This document shows positions 1-10,537 of a stretch of 64,000 nt of DNA, piece by piece. Origin of the DNA: Aspidapion aeneum. Taxonomy: Eukaryota; Arthropoda; Insecta; Coleoptera; Brentidae. Every line of letters begins with the position of its first letter. Position 1 is the stretch's first letter. The position numbers and the translations under genes were made by a program. The stretch is from assembly GCA_963576565.1 (NCBI GenBank), contig OY755039.1:128262640-128326639 (forward strand), written 5' to 3'. The notes beneath the pieces were generated by a model that saw nothing but the letters and a program-made list of their open reading frames with translations, made no database searches and was not told where the DNA came from.

Positions 1-1040
1 TATGATTTTTAAAAATATTTGAACTCATATACTACTACTTTGCAGCACCTCCACAATCACCAAAATTTATGGTACAACGAAGTGTTCTAAATTTGGTTTA
101 ATTTATCGGTTTTTAAGTTATCTTTTTCCAGACAGGCAGAGAGGCAGACAGACCGACCGAAAGACTGACACCATAAAAAAATTTGGTAGTTAGGTCCTTT
201 TTGGCCCAAATAACTTATTTTAAGTTTTATTCAAAAAAGTTTTTTTTGACGATCACAATAGCCTTTCTAAAAATAAGTAATAAGACAAGGCTTAGGGCTG
301 ATATAAGTAGATTCCTCTTGATATATTTATATGTTTTTCTTGCTGTATATATCTAGATAAATATTTTTGACCGTTGGTCTGGAATACCCCTATATATAAA
401 ATTTAAACAAAATCGGACCTACTTACTTAAACGGTAGCCATCCCCCACACTCATTGAAAGGGGGGTCAAGAAGCTTTTAACTTCATAGTTTCTGAAATCT
501 GACCAATAATCTTTTATCCTAATCCGATAAGCCCCTACACACCCATTACCCACACCAATGTTAGGAGAAATTAGAGAAACGAAGAGATTCACTTAAATAA
601 AACTATTATATACCAATTTTTAGCGAAATCAGATAATCTTAAAGAATGCTCCAACCCCCATAAATAGGGGGGAGCTGAAAAAATATAGGTTCCGTAATCT
701 CACTAATTTTTTTATCCTTTAAGCCCCTAAGAAACAATTTAAAAAAAAATTACATATAAGTACCTGATAAAGTATTACCCCCTCCCGATTTAAATTTCAT
801 ATCTGAGGGCACGGCATGCGGCAGTGCCTCGCCAAGTTCGCGCTGCCGTACCATCTTTTCTTAAAACATTTCAGCCCATATTTGACCTATCTAAAACTCT
901 ACTTCGGAATGAGCTACGAATCTTAAACTTTGCCAAGTCGTAGACCTTCATGAAGTTAACAACTCCTCCAAGTTTCATGGACTTCCATAAAGTAGTAAAG
1001 TAGTTACGAAATTTCAGAAAACGTCGAAATTGCCACTGAC
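1..1040. other. AT-rich non-coding DNA
   Basis: No coding frame or recognisable gene. A short degenerate purine tract built on CAGA/GACC words lies at about 130-172, preceded by a phrase of the type found in insect non-autonomous repeats (a stretch rich in 'ggttt' and 'gttat' just before the tract). The segment is probably decayed repeat DNA; I cannot assign a family. Confidence 0.5.
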
Positions 1041-1079
1041 TGACTCACTCAATCATGTATAGATCATCAAATTCTACTG

Positions 1080-1745
1080 TACCTTTAGACATGCTACAAA
1101 GCTGAAATTTGGCAGACTGATAGAAATTATGACCAAACTCCTGGAAAAAATCAAAAAACCCCAAAATTCTAATTTACTTCCCTCCCCTATAAATGTAAAG
1201 TTATAAAAAAGTAACATTGCCCACTTCCAGATGCGCTAGAGAGCTCAACATTGGAAGTTCAATGGTAACTATGATAAAGCTATAGAAAAAAATTAAAATA
1301 CCCTAAAATTCTAATTTACTTAACTCCTCTATAAATCTAAAGTTATGTAAAAGTAATACTGCCCACTTCCAGAAACGCTAGAGAGCTGCGCTTTTTAAGA
1401 CTGAAAAACACTATGATAAAACTATAGTAAAAAATTTAAAAATACCAACATTTTAATTTACTGCCCTCTTCTATAGATGTAAATTTATATAAAAGTAACA
1501 TTGCCCACTTCCAGAAACGCTGGAGAGCTGAGTTTTGGAAGGCTGATAGAACCTATGATAAAACCATGGGAAAAAATGTAAAAACCCCAAAATTTGCATT
1601 TACTCTCCTCCCTTATAAATGTAACATTATGTATAAGTAACATTGTCCACTTTCAGAAACGCTAGAGAGCTGAGCTTTGGAAGGCTGATGGAAACTATGA
1701 TAAAACCATGAAAAAAAATTAAAAAACCTCAAAATTTTAAGTAAG
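1080..1745. repeat. Imperfect tandem repeat, about 4 copies of 130-152 bp
   Basis: The phrase CCACTTCCAG followed by a GCGCTAGAGAGC-like word recurs at about 1221, 1373, 1505 and 1647. Each copy is followed by an 'actatgataaa' word and a run of A/T and then by 'tctaatttact'-like sequence. Copies have diverged by substitutions and small indels, so the array is old. No coding frame runs through it. It could be the internal repeat block of a non-autonomous DNA element whose ends I cannot see. Confidence 0.75.
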
Positions 1746-1830
1746 GCATTGCAAAACTTTTGAAAAATATTCCGCATAATTTACTATTTTAAAAATTAAA
1801 TGTTATCCAATTCCTTTAAAAAAGAAGTGA

Positions 1831-2203
1831 AATCATAACAAAAACATTTTATGTAAAAAAAAGCCAAGTACCCGAAAATGGCATTCCGTAAAAAGAATTG
1901 GGATAAAAGTATAGCCAAGTTCTCCAATACAAATTTCAAATTGAAAGGTTCTTACTAGTTTGGAAATGTTTTTCTAAACTTGGCTATTACGGCTGTAAAT
2001 AACTCTTAAGCACAGTGCTAAATTGAACATAAAGAAGGTTGGCTGTAATAGCAAAGTTTAAAAAACATTTCCAAACTAGTAAGAACCTTTCATTTTGAAA
2101 TTTGTTTTGGAGAACTTGGCTTTACTTTTATCTCAATTCTTTTTACGGAATGCCATTTTCGCGTAGTTGGCTTTTTTTGCATGAAATGTTTTTGTTATTA
2201 TAT
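1831..2203. repeat. Near-perfect palindrome (MITE-like), about 165-bp arms
   Basis: The left arm (about 1831-1997) reappears as its reverse complement at about 2040-2203, with only scattered mismatches and a loop of about 45 bases. Both arms contain the word GGCATTCCGTAAAAAGAATT and end in an 'ataacaaaaacatttt' sequence. No ORF is present. The form is that of a fold-back MITE. I see no clear target duplication, so the superfamily is open. Confidence 0.85.
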
Positions 2204-2268
2204 ATATTTTTTTAATTTTAATTTTAATAATTAGACATAGTAAGAGATTACCTTCTCCCTGCTTAAAT

Positions 2269-2271
<3 letters not shown>

Positions 2272-2327
<56 letters not shown>
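2272..2327. repeat. (TA)n microsatellite
   Basis: An uninterrupted TA dinucleotide tract of about 56 bases followed by a T run. It directly follows AT-rich sequence and has no associated gene. Confidence 0.97.
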
Positions 2328-2335
<8 letters not shown>

Positions 2336-3100
2336 TATACAGCTGCTGACCGAATGATTTTGGTAAAAATTACCCTACAATGTCATTCATTATATTTTCT
2401 GTCGTCAAAGAGAAAAATGGTAAACGCAATTTTTTTCGATTTTACAATTTTTTGATATTTTGTGTAAAATCTCGAAAAAAACTGTAGAAATAACTTTCAC
2501 TTTTTCGATAGGTCTAGTGACACTTGAAACCGTGAAAAACTATTAACCATCCTATAATAATAACTCGGATTAAGTATTGTTTGGTGTAGTAGTCAAGTAA
2601 CAAATGATTGTTTTCATATTGCTCTTTGTTGGAAAAAATAAAATATACGTAATAGATTAAAGTGGATAAGAGTAAAAATTGGATTTTCACGAGAAATAAA
2701 CTTCCACATATATCCTGAGTTCAGGAGTAAAGACAAGATGAATATGACTGGTGAAATAAAATAGCAATACAGACTTGGAAAATAAGAAAATAATAACATA
2801 AACTTGTAAACTCGACTAAACCTACAATTTTAACTGTACAAATTTGTTCGCGCAAATTAAAATCTTCAGGAGCTGGGCAAATCCACAAGTCCCATTCTTA
2901 GGTTTGTGTGAGCTATCGTTCTGCTATGAACATGCAGCGACTTCCTCGTGCAAACAGGATTGCACAAGTGTATGAAAGCTTGCACGTGTGACTGACTTTT
3001 AAGTCAAACTCGAAAAATAAACCGTTAGGCATCTCTGTTCATTCAACCAAAAAAAAAGGGTAGATATTTAATCCAAGATTATCATTTTATACGGCGCAAT
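2328..3100. other. Unassigned AT-rich DNA
   Basis: I see no domain-bearing frame, no strong repeat and no RNA gene here. Short ORFs on either strand have low-complexity composition and no recognisable motif. Confidence 0.5.
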
Positions 3101-3340
3101 ATGGGTTTAGGTAACCTTCTCTTCCCCCCAGAGGATCTAAACCAAAATATTTATAGTGTTCCTGTCAAAAAAATAGCAAATTATTATCCTTTAAAAAAAA
3201 ATTGTGTGTGCTTAAGACCACACGGCAGAAGTGTAAACTTCAACAAGGCGCAATTAATAATACTGGCCTTCATCTGCATCATCATATCGCTCGCTGAATG
3301 TTCCTCTCTTAGTCGACTCGAGCCGACTTCACCCGAATGA
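3101..3340 (+). CDS. Hypothetical 79-codon ORF with one hydrophobic segment
   Basis: The frame opens with ATG and encodes 79 residues. Residues of about 50-66 form one strongly hydrophobic stretch (LIILAFICIIISLAEC) followed by a Ser/Pro-rich tail, which would suit a signal anchor or a late signal peptide. No family is recognised, and no poly(A) signal, flanking exon or paralogue is visible in the window. A chance ORF in AT-rich DNA is quite possible. An alternative is an exon of a secreted host peptide whose true start is a splice acceptor near 3228. I do not assign a function. Confidence 0.2.
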   Translation: MGLGNLLFPPEDLNQNIYSVPVKKIANYYPLKKNCVCLRPHGRSVNFNKAQLIILAFICIIISLAECSSLSRLEPTSPE

Positions 3341-4107
3341 GCGTTACATAGCCGAGCCTGACGGCTCAGTTCAATTCACTACCTACAAAAACTGCTAAAG
3401 GCGCCTAAAGACGTTTGCAATTCAAAAATATCTGCTTTAAACCCTCTCTGCAAATCTGACTGCTCCGCACGCCACTGGTTTAACTGCATAGAAAACCCCA
3501 GTGTGCATGACATGTAACAATTAACTTTCGTTACATTGCCTTGTCTAAATTTTGTTACGTCACTCATGTGGTTTAAGAGTAACATCTAACAAGTGGTATT
3601 ACTTGATACCAAAAATTAACAATCTGAAACATTACCTGGTTGTGTATAGTGTTACGTTAATCAAACATGTTCTTGGGAGCAACATGTAATACACAATGTG
3701 TTACTTCTGTGTTGCATACGAAAATTAGAATACGCTGTAGTTGGCAAAGTCTAGTCAACATCTTTGTGGTGTTATAGCGAATGTCAGGCTTAAGAAGTAA
3801 TTGATATAATTTATTTTAAAGGTGTGGTTCATATCAATAGGTTATATACTATAATCCTTGAAAATAGATATGGAAAGAAATCCTTTAATACTTTTTTTCA
3901 TAAATATGATTATGAGACATCCTAAAGATATCTCTTGCGTCTTAGAATGGGTATATTTAAGATGTCCTTTTGTCATCTGGGTAGTTAATACTTAATACCC
4001 GATTTTTGTATAAAATGACCTCTTATTCTGAAAATTAAATAAAAACATGTTGCGGTATAGTTGTAACAAAAGAAAGTTACATGGTGGTTCAATATATCAT
4101 TGCAAAG
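3341..4107. other. Unassigned AT-rich DNA upstream of the gypsy element
   Basis: No coding or structured feature is supported. Small inverted words built on 'acatgt' and 'gttac' occur around 3660-3710 but do not define an element. Confidence 0.45.
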
Positions 4108-4111
4108 CTAT

Positions 4112-4540
4112 TGTTACAAATTTAAGTTATTTAAATTTTATAGTTAGAATTTATTTAGGTTTATTGTAGTATTAGGTTGACGTATCTTATGGTTGTATTC
4201 TTAGTCTAGGTTTTAGTTGCGTTATCTATGACACTCATGCATGCCGCGTACCTTCTGGAAGAAACGAGAATGCTCGTGAATCGAAGAAGGATGGATGGTT
4301 CTCGAATAGTAGGCAGACCCTATATATAGGGCCGGACGCGGCGCATCGAGCAGTCAAAGATAACCAATGGTAGTGATCGCTAGATGTTAACGCGAAGTTA
4401 ATAGGCGTATTAAAGTAGTGAATTATTAGCAAGTTATTAGTAAGTTTAAGTGCGTGTTTTTGTGCATAATTTGTCGAAAAAAATTGACGTATCGTTTTCA
4501 ACAATTGCGAGTTTTAATTTGTTGTTGTGAACCCGTAACA
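4112..4540 (+). repeat. Gypsy 5' LTR
   Basis: 429 bp, TGTTAC...GTAACA. It differs from the 3' LTR at three substitutions: near 4165, near 4472 and near 4524. It carries a TATA-like word at about 4319-4329 and an AGTC initiator-like word about 30 bases downstream, marking the probable U3/R boundary. Confidence 0.97.
4319..4354 (+). promoter_or_regulatory. Putative LTR core promoter (TATA plus initiator)
   Basis: CTATATATAGG lies about 30 bases upstream of GCAGTCAA, which resembles an arthropod initiator. The same arrangement is repeated in the 3' LTR near 10312-10347. The spacing supports a start of retrotransposon transcription near 4352. This is inferred from sequence only. Confidence 0.55.
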
Positions 4541-4560
4541 ATTGGTGTCAGAAGTGAGAT
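4541..4560 (+). promoter_or_regulatory. Gypsy primer-binding site, tRNA-Leu-like
   Basis: TTGGTGTCAGAAGTGAGA begins right after the 5' LTR. TGGTGTCAGAAGTG is complementary to the CCA-ended 3' terminus I recall for an insect tRNA-Leu, as used by several gypsy-group elements. The tRNA assignment is from memory. Confidence 0.65.
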
Positions 4561-5302
4561 TAAAAGAAATAAATAGTGCAAAGACTATCCTTACACAGTA
4601 CCACCAGCTAGGACAATTAAGAAGAAGAACAGTAAGTGATTTTGCCAGAATATTCAGAACTGAATAGTGCAAAGACTACCCCTACATAGTACCACCGGCT
4701 AGGACAATTGGACAGAAGAACAGTAAGTTACTTTTCCAGAATATTCGAAGAAGTTCGATATTGTTTTATTCAAAAAACCAAAAGAGATATTTGAGAACCG
4801 ACTTCGACATTAACCTTACAGTCCAAAAATTGATAATTAGAAAGATTTTCTAGAATATTCTATCACTTTCTACGACGTTCTATTCAGAAACTAGAAGATA
4901 TATACAAATACCGACTTCGACATTAGTTTAGTTATTTCAAAAATAAGAATTAGCAAGTTTTTCTAGAATATTCCATAACATTCTACGACGTTCTATTCGA
5001 AAACCAGAAGAGATATACAAAAACCGACTTCGACAGTAGCATAGTTGTTTTAAAGGTAAGCATTAGAAATTATTTCTAGAATATTCCATAACATTCTACG
5101 ACGGTCTATTCGAGAAACAAAAGAGATAATCAAAAAATGACTTCTACATTTGTCTAGTAGCAGAAAGAGTAATATTTATCAGTATATTGCAGAACATTCC
5201 ATTAGGTTCTATTTAACAATTGGTAGAGATATTGAAAAACCGACTGCGACATTAGCTTTATAGCCCAAAAACCAACGTTTATAGAGATTTGTCAGAAAGT
5301 TG
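4561..5302 (+). other. Gypsy 5' leader with short internal repeats
   Basis: The untranslated leader contains several diverged copies of a roughly 110-120-base unit. The words TTCTAGAATATTC, 'acattctacgacgttctatt' and 'accgacttcgacatt' recur at about 4850-5010, 4990-5090 and 5090-5230. A shorter duplicated unit (gtgcaaagacta...accaccagctaggacaatt) is at 4576-4730. Such leader repeats may relate to packaging or to template switching, but that is inference. Confidence 0.7.
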
Positions 5303-6582
5303 ATGCTTACCAGACAAGGATCGGCAAAGATGGAAGATCTAACTAAAATGATGCAGGCTCTAGCAGCTCAAATGGCTCAAAACCAGAACGACATGAAACA
5401 GACCATGGAACAAAACCAAAACAATATGAGACAGACCATTGAACAAAACCAGAATGATATGAAACAGACATTTGAGCAAAGGTTAGAGGCATTCAAGAAA
5501 ACGTCGATCAAATAAAGAGCAACTCCGAACAGCTGAGAGAAGAGTTCAAGACTGCAATCGAAGATCTTAAGGAAGAAATAACTCAAAGAATGCATAGTGT
5601 GGAACAAAAGGTACAAAATAAATTGCAGAATGTAGAAGAAAAGGTACAAAACAAATTGCAGAATGTTGATGAAAAAGTGGAGACCAAACTACAGAATGTT
5701 AGGAAAGAAGTTTTTCAAACCATGGAAGAAAAATTCCAGGACATGTCAAAACAGTTTATACGGCTTCAGAAAGAACACAACAAAATAAAAGCTCAAGGAG
5801 GTGTTGTAAATTTCAACCAAAACATTAAGCCTCCAAATTTTGATGGTACGTCTTCCTGGTCTAGTTACAAACAACAGTTTGAAGCTGCCGCTGCTGCAAA
5901 TGGGTGGGATAATGACGAAAAAGCTAGAGCTTTCAGTAGCTCTGCGAGAACCTGCTCTGGGAATTTTACGGTCCATTCCTGTCGAACAAAAACAGAATTA
6001 TAACGCTTTAGTGGCAGCGTTAGAAAGAAGTATGGAGACGAACACTTGCGAAATTTACATTGGTCAGAATTAAATGTTCGTCAACAAAGAGCAGGGGAGT
6101 CATTACAAGAGTATGAAGCGGATATCAGGAGGCTGATGTACATGGCTTACCCAGAAATGCCAGAAAATTACAGAGATCCCTTCACGGTAGGTCGCTTTAT
6201 TAACGGCTTGCGAGACACGGACTTAGCAAAATTACTTCGCCGAGAACGCTTCCATAACAGCAGCGAAGTGTTGATTCGAGGCCTTGAAATTGAGTCATCA
6301 AATAATATGTCCAGGCCAAAAGTAAGGGCTGTCTCAATTCAGGAGGGTGAAGAAATGAGCAATGAACATGAGGTTCTCTCAAGGACGCTAAGTCAAATTC
6401 TTCAATCACTGATAGAGAAGATTGACTCTTTAAAAGAAAACAGACGTCCCTCTCCAAATGGAAAGTGTTTTAGATGCGGACGTACAGGGCATATTCAACG
6501 CGATTGTCGTGTCCAAATGAGGTCTCGCTCACCATCTAGCGGGACAGAGTACCGAAGAAGAAATCAGAAAAACTCAAACTAG
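5303..6582 (+). pseudogene. gag: Gypsy gag, frameshifted
   Basis: The capsid-nucleocapsid precursor that would assemble the particle and bind element RNA. The first ATG is at 5303. The N-terminal third is a repetitive coiled-coil region rich in Gln, Asn, Met and Lys, followed by repeats of the type NKLQNVEEK. A capsid-like region follows at about 5800-6350. A C-terminal zinc knuckle of CX2CX4HX4C form lies near 6466-6507, then an Arg/Ser-rich tail. The frame is broken: frame 2 stops at 5515, coding similarity moves to frame 1 near 5495, to frame 2 around 5935 and back to frame 1 near 6030. The copy therefore cannot make a full Gag. Confidence 0.85.
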
Positions 6583-7005
6583 TCAACGCAGAGGGGCGGG
6601 TGTTGGCTAAAGGGAATGTAGCCCCCAAAATTTATACAATTAAGAGCTTAAAACATACTGCTGACAGTCTTTACATCGACGGACTTATAAATGGAAGACA
6701 AGTTAACATAACAGTAGACACTGGTGCTGCCATATCATTGCTTAAGTTCAGAATTGCAACGAGATATAAAATTCGACCAACAGAAACGAAAATAACACTT
6801 AAGACTGTGACTGGAGAATCCGCCGACGTGTTGGGGCAGACAGACATAGACCTACAGCCAGCTGGGAAGATTAAAGATTTGCCAGACTGTATTGGTTGCC
6901 GAAAAAGAAGACGAATTTATTTTGGGAATGGACTTGATAAGTTAATATGGATTTGCGCTTGATAATAAACTTAATACCCTAAGATATGGGAATGAAGAGT
7001 TCATT
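6583..7005 (+). pseudogene. pro: Gypsy pro (aspartic protease) segment, broken
   Basis: This frame lies -1 relative to the end of gag and overlaps it upstream of the gag stop, as expected for gag-pol synthesis by frameshifting. A retropepsin motif, VDTGAAISLL, is visible near 6715-6745; the Asp of DTG would be catalytic and the enzyme would act as a dimer. Coding similarity leaves this frame near 6865, and the downstream continuation carries a stop near 6943 before the long pol frame opens. The protease therefore cannot be translated continuously with the polymerase in this copy. Confidence 0.8.
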
Positions 7006-9129
7006 TTGTCAAATAGTCACTTTAATAAGGAACCAATAAAAGTGGTGGCAGTATGCACAACAAGACTGGTCGGTAACAGTAAGACCATAATTTTTGGGAG
7101 GCTAGAAAGTAAAACATCAAGCTGCGTCGGACTCATAAGCCAACAGAATACACCCAATACCTACCTCGTTGCAAAGTCACTAGTTAAAACCGATAAAGAC
7201 ATCCCAATTAGAGTCGCCAATATTTTCCCAAATAGTGTCAAAATTAATAAGGGGGAGGTGGTAGCATTATTTGAGCCAGTCCAGAAAGTAACAAGATGTG
7301 AAGAGCCAACTTCGGAGGATAAGAGCAAGTTACCAACGGAGGTACTTCAGCAATTTCAGTCCACTTGGCAACATCTCACTCCAGAAGAATTTTGTAAAGC
7401 GAGAGAGTTTATAGAAGAGCAAAGCAATATCTTTGAAACTAAGAGTAGTTCGGGACACACAAATCTTATTCAACATTCCGTCAACACTGGCGATGCCCAA
7501 CCAATAAGACAGCCCCCAAGAAGACTACCAATGGCCAAACAAGAAGAAGTTCACAATCTTATTAATAAAATGCGCAGTGACGGGGTTATTGAAGAGTCAT
7601 CAAGTCCTTGGTCATTTCCTGTGGTGTTGGTCAGTAAAAAGGATGGAAGTACTAGATTTTGCGTCGACTACAGAAAACTTAACGATGTGACCAAGAAAGA
7701 TAGTTACCCACTGCCAAGAATAGACGACACATTAACAACATTGGCAGGATCATGTTGGTTGTCTACTCTTGACCTAAAAAGTGGGTATTGGAAAGTAGGA
7801 ATCTTTGAAAAGGATAAAGAGAAGACAGCATTCTCTGCTGGAAGTGGACTTTATCAGTTTAATGTGATGCCATTTGGCCTATGCAATGCTCCAGCTACAT
7901 TTGAAAGACTAATGGAAGTCGTTCTACGAGGCCTTACTTGGAAAACCTGTCTAGTATATTTGGATGATGTCATAGTAATGGGGAAATCATTTCAAGATCA
8001 TCTAGACAATTTACGAGAAGTATTTTCAAGAATCAGAAATGTCAATCTCAAATTAAACTCAAAGAAATGTTTTCTATTCCAAGAAAAAGTTGAATTCCTG
8101 GGTCACGTCGTTTCCCGAGAAGGCATCCATACTGACGAAAAGAAGTTACAAGCAATAAAAGAATGGCCTCAACCTCGTGACAAACATGAATTGAGAAGCT
8201 TTTTGGGTCTGTGTACATACTACAGACGATTTGTAGAAGGATTCGCCAAAATAGCGTCTCCATTACATAGACTTACAGAAGATAAAGCTTCTTACAGATG
8301 GAGTACTGAATGTGACCAAGCATTTAGAAGAATAAAGGCAGCATTATGTTCTAGTCCGATTCTCGCATATCCTATTCCAAAAGGTAAATTCATATTAGAT
8401 ACTGATGCGAGCAACGATGGCATAGGAGCAGTACTACTAGAACGGGTCATCGAATTTTTCAGCAAAAAGCTATCCAAACCAGAGAGAAATTATTGTGTTA
8501 CCAGAAAGGAGCTCCTTGCCATCATTAAATCCGTAGATCACTTTCACAAATATCTCTATGGACAAGAGTTTCTGATTAGAACGGATCATGCTGCGTTACA
8601 GTGGCTCATGAAAATGAAACAACCTGAGGGACAAGTCGCGAGATGGATAGAAAAGCTACAACAATACCATCAAATAAAGCACCGAGCGGAAAGGGTGCAT
8701 AATAATGCAGATGCATTGTCCAGAAGACCTTGCCCTGAGGATTGTACACATTGCAGGAAAATTGACCAGAGAGAAGGAATTATCTACGTGCGCCAGATAA
8801 AGTTAGAACCAGATGAAGAATGGATGTCGGCTTCGATTAGAACCACACAACTTGACGACAAAGATGTAGGACCTATCTTGCGATTGAAAGAAGAGAACAA
8901 GCCACGACCATCATGGCAAGATATCGCAAACCAAGGGGTGATATTCAAATCACTGTGGGCACAATGGGATTCACTGATAGTAGAAGAAAACATCCTTAAT
9001 CGTGCCTGGGAAAGTGTCGATGGCCTTACTGTGATTAATCAAGTAGTGGTTCCTAGGAGCATGGTAGACAATATAATGGCCGAATGCCATGGTGGAAAAT
9101 CAGGCGCGTACCTAGGCATAAATATATAA
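7006..9129 (+). CDS. pol: Gypsy pol: reverse transcriptase and RNase H frame
   Basis: An open frame of 707 codons with no ATG of its own; it opens after an upstream stop and would normally be the continuation of protease. The reverse transcriptase occupies about residues 170-390, with the catalytic box YLDD at 318-321 (7957-7968). RNase H follows at about 460-575, with DTDAS, a Glu in RKELL and RTDHAAL marking the acidic active site. The C-terminus runs into the integrase zinc region but stops at 9129. There the first His of the HHCC motif is present (ECHGG), the expected second His appears as Tyr (AYLG), and both Cys are missing. The polymerase core looks undamaged, although it cannot be expressed as part of an intact polyprotein. 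Confidence 0.93.
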   Translation: MSNSHFNKEPIKVVAVCTTRLVGNSKTIIFGRLESKTSSCVGLISQQNTPNTYLVAKSLVKTDKDIPIRVANIFPNSVKINKGEVVALFEPVQKVTRCEEPTSEDKSKLPTEVLQQFQSTWQHLTPEEFCKAREFIEEQSNIFETKSSSGHTNLIQHSVNTGDAQPIRQPPRRLPMAKQEEVHNLINKMRSDGVIEESSSPWSFPVVLVSKKDGSTRFCVDYRKLNDVTKKDSYPLPRIDDTLTTLAGSCWLSTLDLKSGYWKVGIFEKDKEKTAFSAGSGLYQFNVMPFGLCNAPATFERLMEVVLRGLTWKTCLVYLDDVIVMGKSFQDHLDNLREVFSRIRNVNLKLNSKKCFLFQEKVEFLGHVVSREGIHTDEKKLQAIKEWPQPRDKHELRSFLGLCTYYRRFVEGFAKIASPLHRLTEDKASYRWSTECDQAFRRIKAALCSSPILAYPIPKGKFILDTDASNDGIGAVLLERVIEFFSKKLSKPERNYCVTRKELLAIIKSVDHFHKYLYGQEFLIRTDHAALQWLMKMKQPEGQVARWIEKLQQYHQIKHRAERVHNNADALSRRPCPEDCTHCRKIDQREGIIYVRQIKLEPDEEWMSASIRTTQLDDKDVGPILRLKEENKPRPSWQDIANQGVIFKSLWAQWDSLIVEENILNRAWESVDGLTVINQVVVPRSMVDNIMAECHGGKSGAYLGINI

Positions 9130-10092
9130 CCATGGACAAAATTCGAAGCCGATTTTATTGGGCCAATTCAGCCAAGGTCCCAAAACGAGGTCCAGAGGTC
9201 AAATAAAACAATATAACGTAGGTCTGCCATTTGAACGCATTGCTATTGATGTGGCCGGACCATTTCCAGAAACTAAAAAGGGCAACAAATACATCCTTGT
9301 TTTCATGGATTCTTTAGCAAATGGCCAGAAGTTTTTGCTTTGCCTAACCAAGAGGCCGCTACAGTTGCAGAAGTTCTGGTAAATGATGTTTTTAGCAGAT
9401 TTGGCATTCCTTTGGAACTACATTCAGATCAAGGAAGAAACTTTGAATCAAAGCTCTTCCAGAATCTCTGTGGCCTTTTAGGAATACATAAAACACGGAC
9501 TACTGCTTTACATCCGCAGTCAGATGGCATGGTTGAAAGATTTAATAAAACAATAGAAGAACATCTTTGCAAAGTTGTTGATGAGCACCAAACAGATTGG
9601 GACCAATATATTCCATTGTTTTTGATGGCCTATAGAACCGCCATTCACAATACGACAGGAGCTACTCCATCTAGTATCCTGTTTGGTAGAAAACTGCGTT
9701 TACCATGTGATATCATGTTTGGTTCACCTGAAGAAGAACACTTAGAGGTTAATGACTATGTCGAACGTTTAAGGCAAAAGTTGCACGATATCCGTGAAGT
9801 GGTTAGAGAGCGAATAGAAATAGCCAGTGACCGCATGAAAGCAAGATATGACCTGAAAGCAAACTCTTCAGGGTTCAAAGAGAATGATCAAGTCTGGCTA
9901 TACAATCCTAAACGAACGAAAGTAAGATCACCTAAGTTGTCACCACCATGGGAAGGACCTTATAAAGTTGTTAAGAGAATTAATGATGTAGTCTACCGAA
10001 TCCAAAGAAGCCCCAAATCCAAGATGAAGGTTGTTCATCTGGACAGACTAAAACCTTACCTGGCAAATGTTGATCGAGACGATCAAACCTGA
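9130..10092 (+). pseudogene. int: Gypsy integrase, deleted and frameshifted
   Basis: Integrase would join element cDNA to host DNA. Similarity starts in frame 1 near 9133 and jumps to frame 2 near 9175, with loss of the region that should hold the two zinc-binding Cys. It then returns to frame 1 near 9340. Of the catalytic DDE triad, the first Asp (AIDVAGPF, near 9245) lies in frame 2, while the second Asp (HSDQG, 9427) and the Glu (VERFNK, 9535) lie in frame 1. A GPY/F module (WEGPYKVV) is near 9950-9970. Stop at 10090-10092. Lacking both a complete zinc domain and a single frame, this is not functional. Confidence 0.88.
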
Positions 10093-10104
10093 AGAGGAGG
10101 ATAG
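10091..10104 (+). promoter_or_regulatory. Gypsy polypurine tract
   Basis: GAAGAGGAGG followed by ATAG sits directly against the 3' LTR and overlaps the integrase stop. It would prime plus-strand DNA synthesis during reverse transcription. Confidence 0.85.
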
Positions 10105-10533
10105 TGTTACAAATTTAAGTTATTTAAATTTTATAGTTAGAATTTATTTAGGTTTAGTGTAGTATTAGGTTGACGTATCTTATGGTTGTATTCTTAGTCT
10201 AGGTTTTAGTTGCGTTATCTATGACACTCATGCATGCCGCGTACCTTCTGGAAGAAACGAGAATGCTCGTGAATCGAAGAAGGATGGATGGTTCTCGAAT
10301 AGTAGGCAGACCCTATATATAGGGCCGGACGCGGCGCATCGAGCAGTCAAAGATAACCAATGGTAGTGATCGCTAGATGTTAACGCGAAGTTAATAGGCG
10401 TATTAAAGTAGTGAATTATTAGCAAGTTATTAGTAAGTTTAAGTGCGTGTTTTTGTGCATAATTTGTCGAAATAAATTGACGTATCGTTTTCAACAATTG
10501 CGAGTTTTAATTTGTCGTTGTGAACCCGTAACA
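10105..10533 (+). repeat. Gypsy 3' LTR
   Basis: 429 bp, identical to the 5' LTR except for three substitutions, and followed by the CTAT target duplicate. The 89-residue minus-strand ORF present in both LTRs is a by-product of LTR sequence, not a gene. Confidence 0.97.
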
Positions 10534-10537
10534 CTAT

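Larger units (their letters stand above)
4108..10537 (+). mobile_element. Full-length Ty3/gypsy LTR retrotransposon, coding-defective
   Basis: Two 429-bp direct LTRs (4112-4540 and 10105-10533) start TGTTAC and end GTAACA. They differ at only three positions, so the insertion is recent. A 4-bp target duplication CTAT lies at 4108-4111 and 10534-10537. Between the LTRs are a primer-binding site, gag with a zinc knuckle, protease, reverse transcriptase, RNase H, integrase with a C-terminal GPY/F module, and a polypurine tract against the 3' LTR. No envelope-like frame lies between integrase and the tract. Gag, protease and integrase each carry frameshifts or stops, so this copy cannot supply its own proteins. 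Confidence 0.96.

Noticed and set aside
4235..4504. 89-residue minus-strand ORF, also present at 10228-10497
   Set aside because: It lies wholly inside the LTR and is duplicated because the LTR is; no domain or codon signal.
10105..10533. Envelope-like gene downstream of gypsy integrase
   Set aside because: The polypurine tract and LTR follow the integrase stop at once; there is no room for a further frame.
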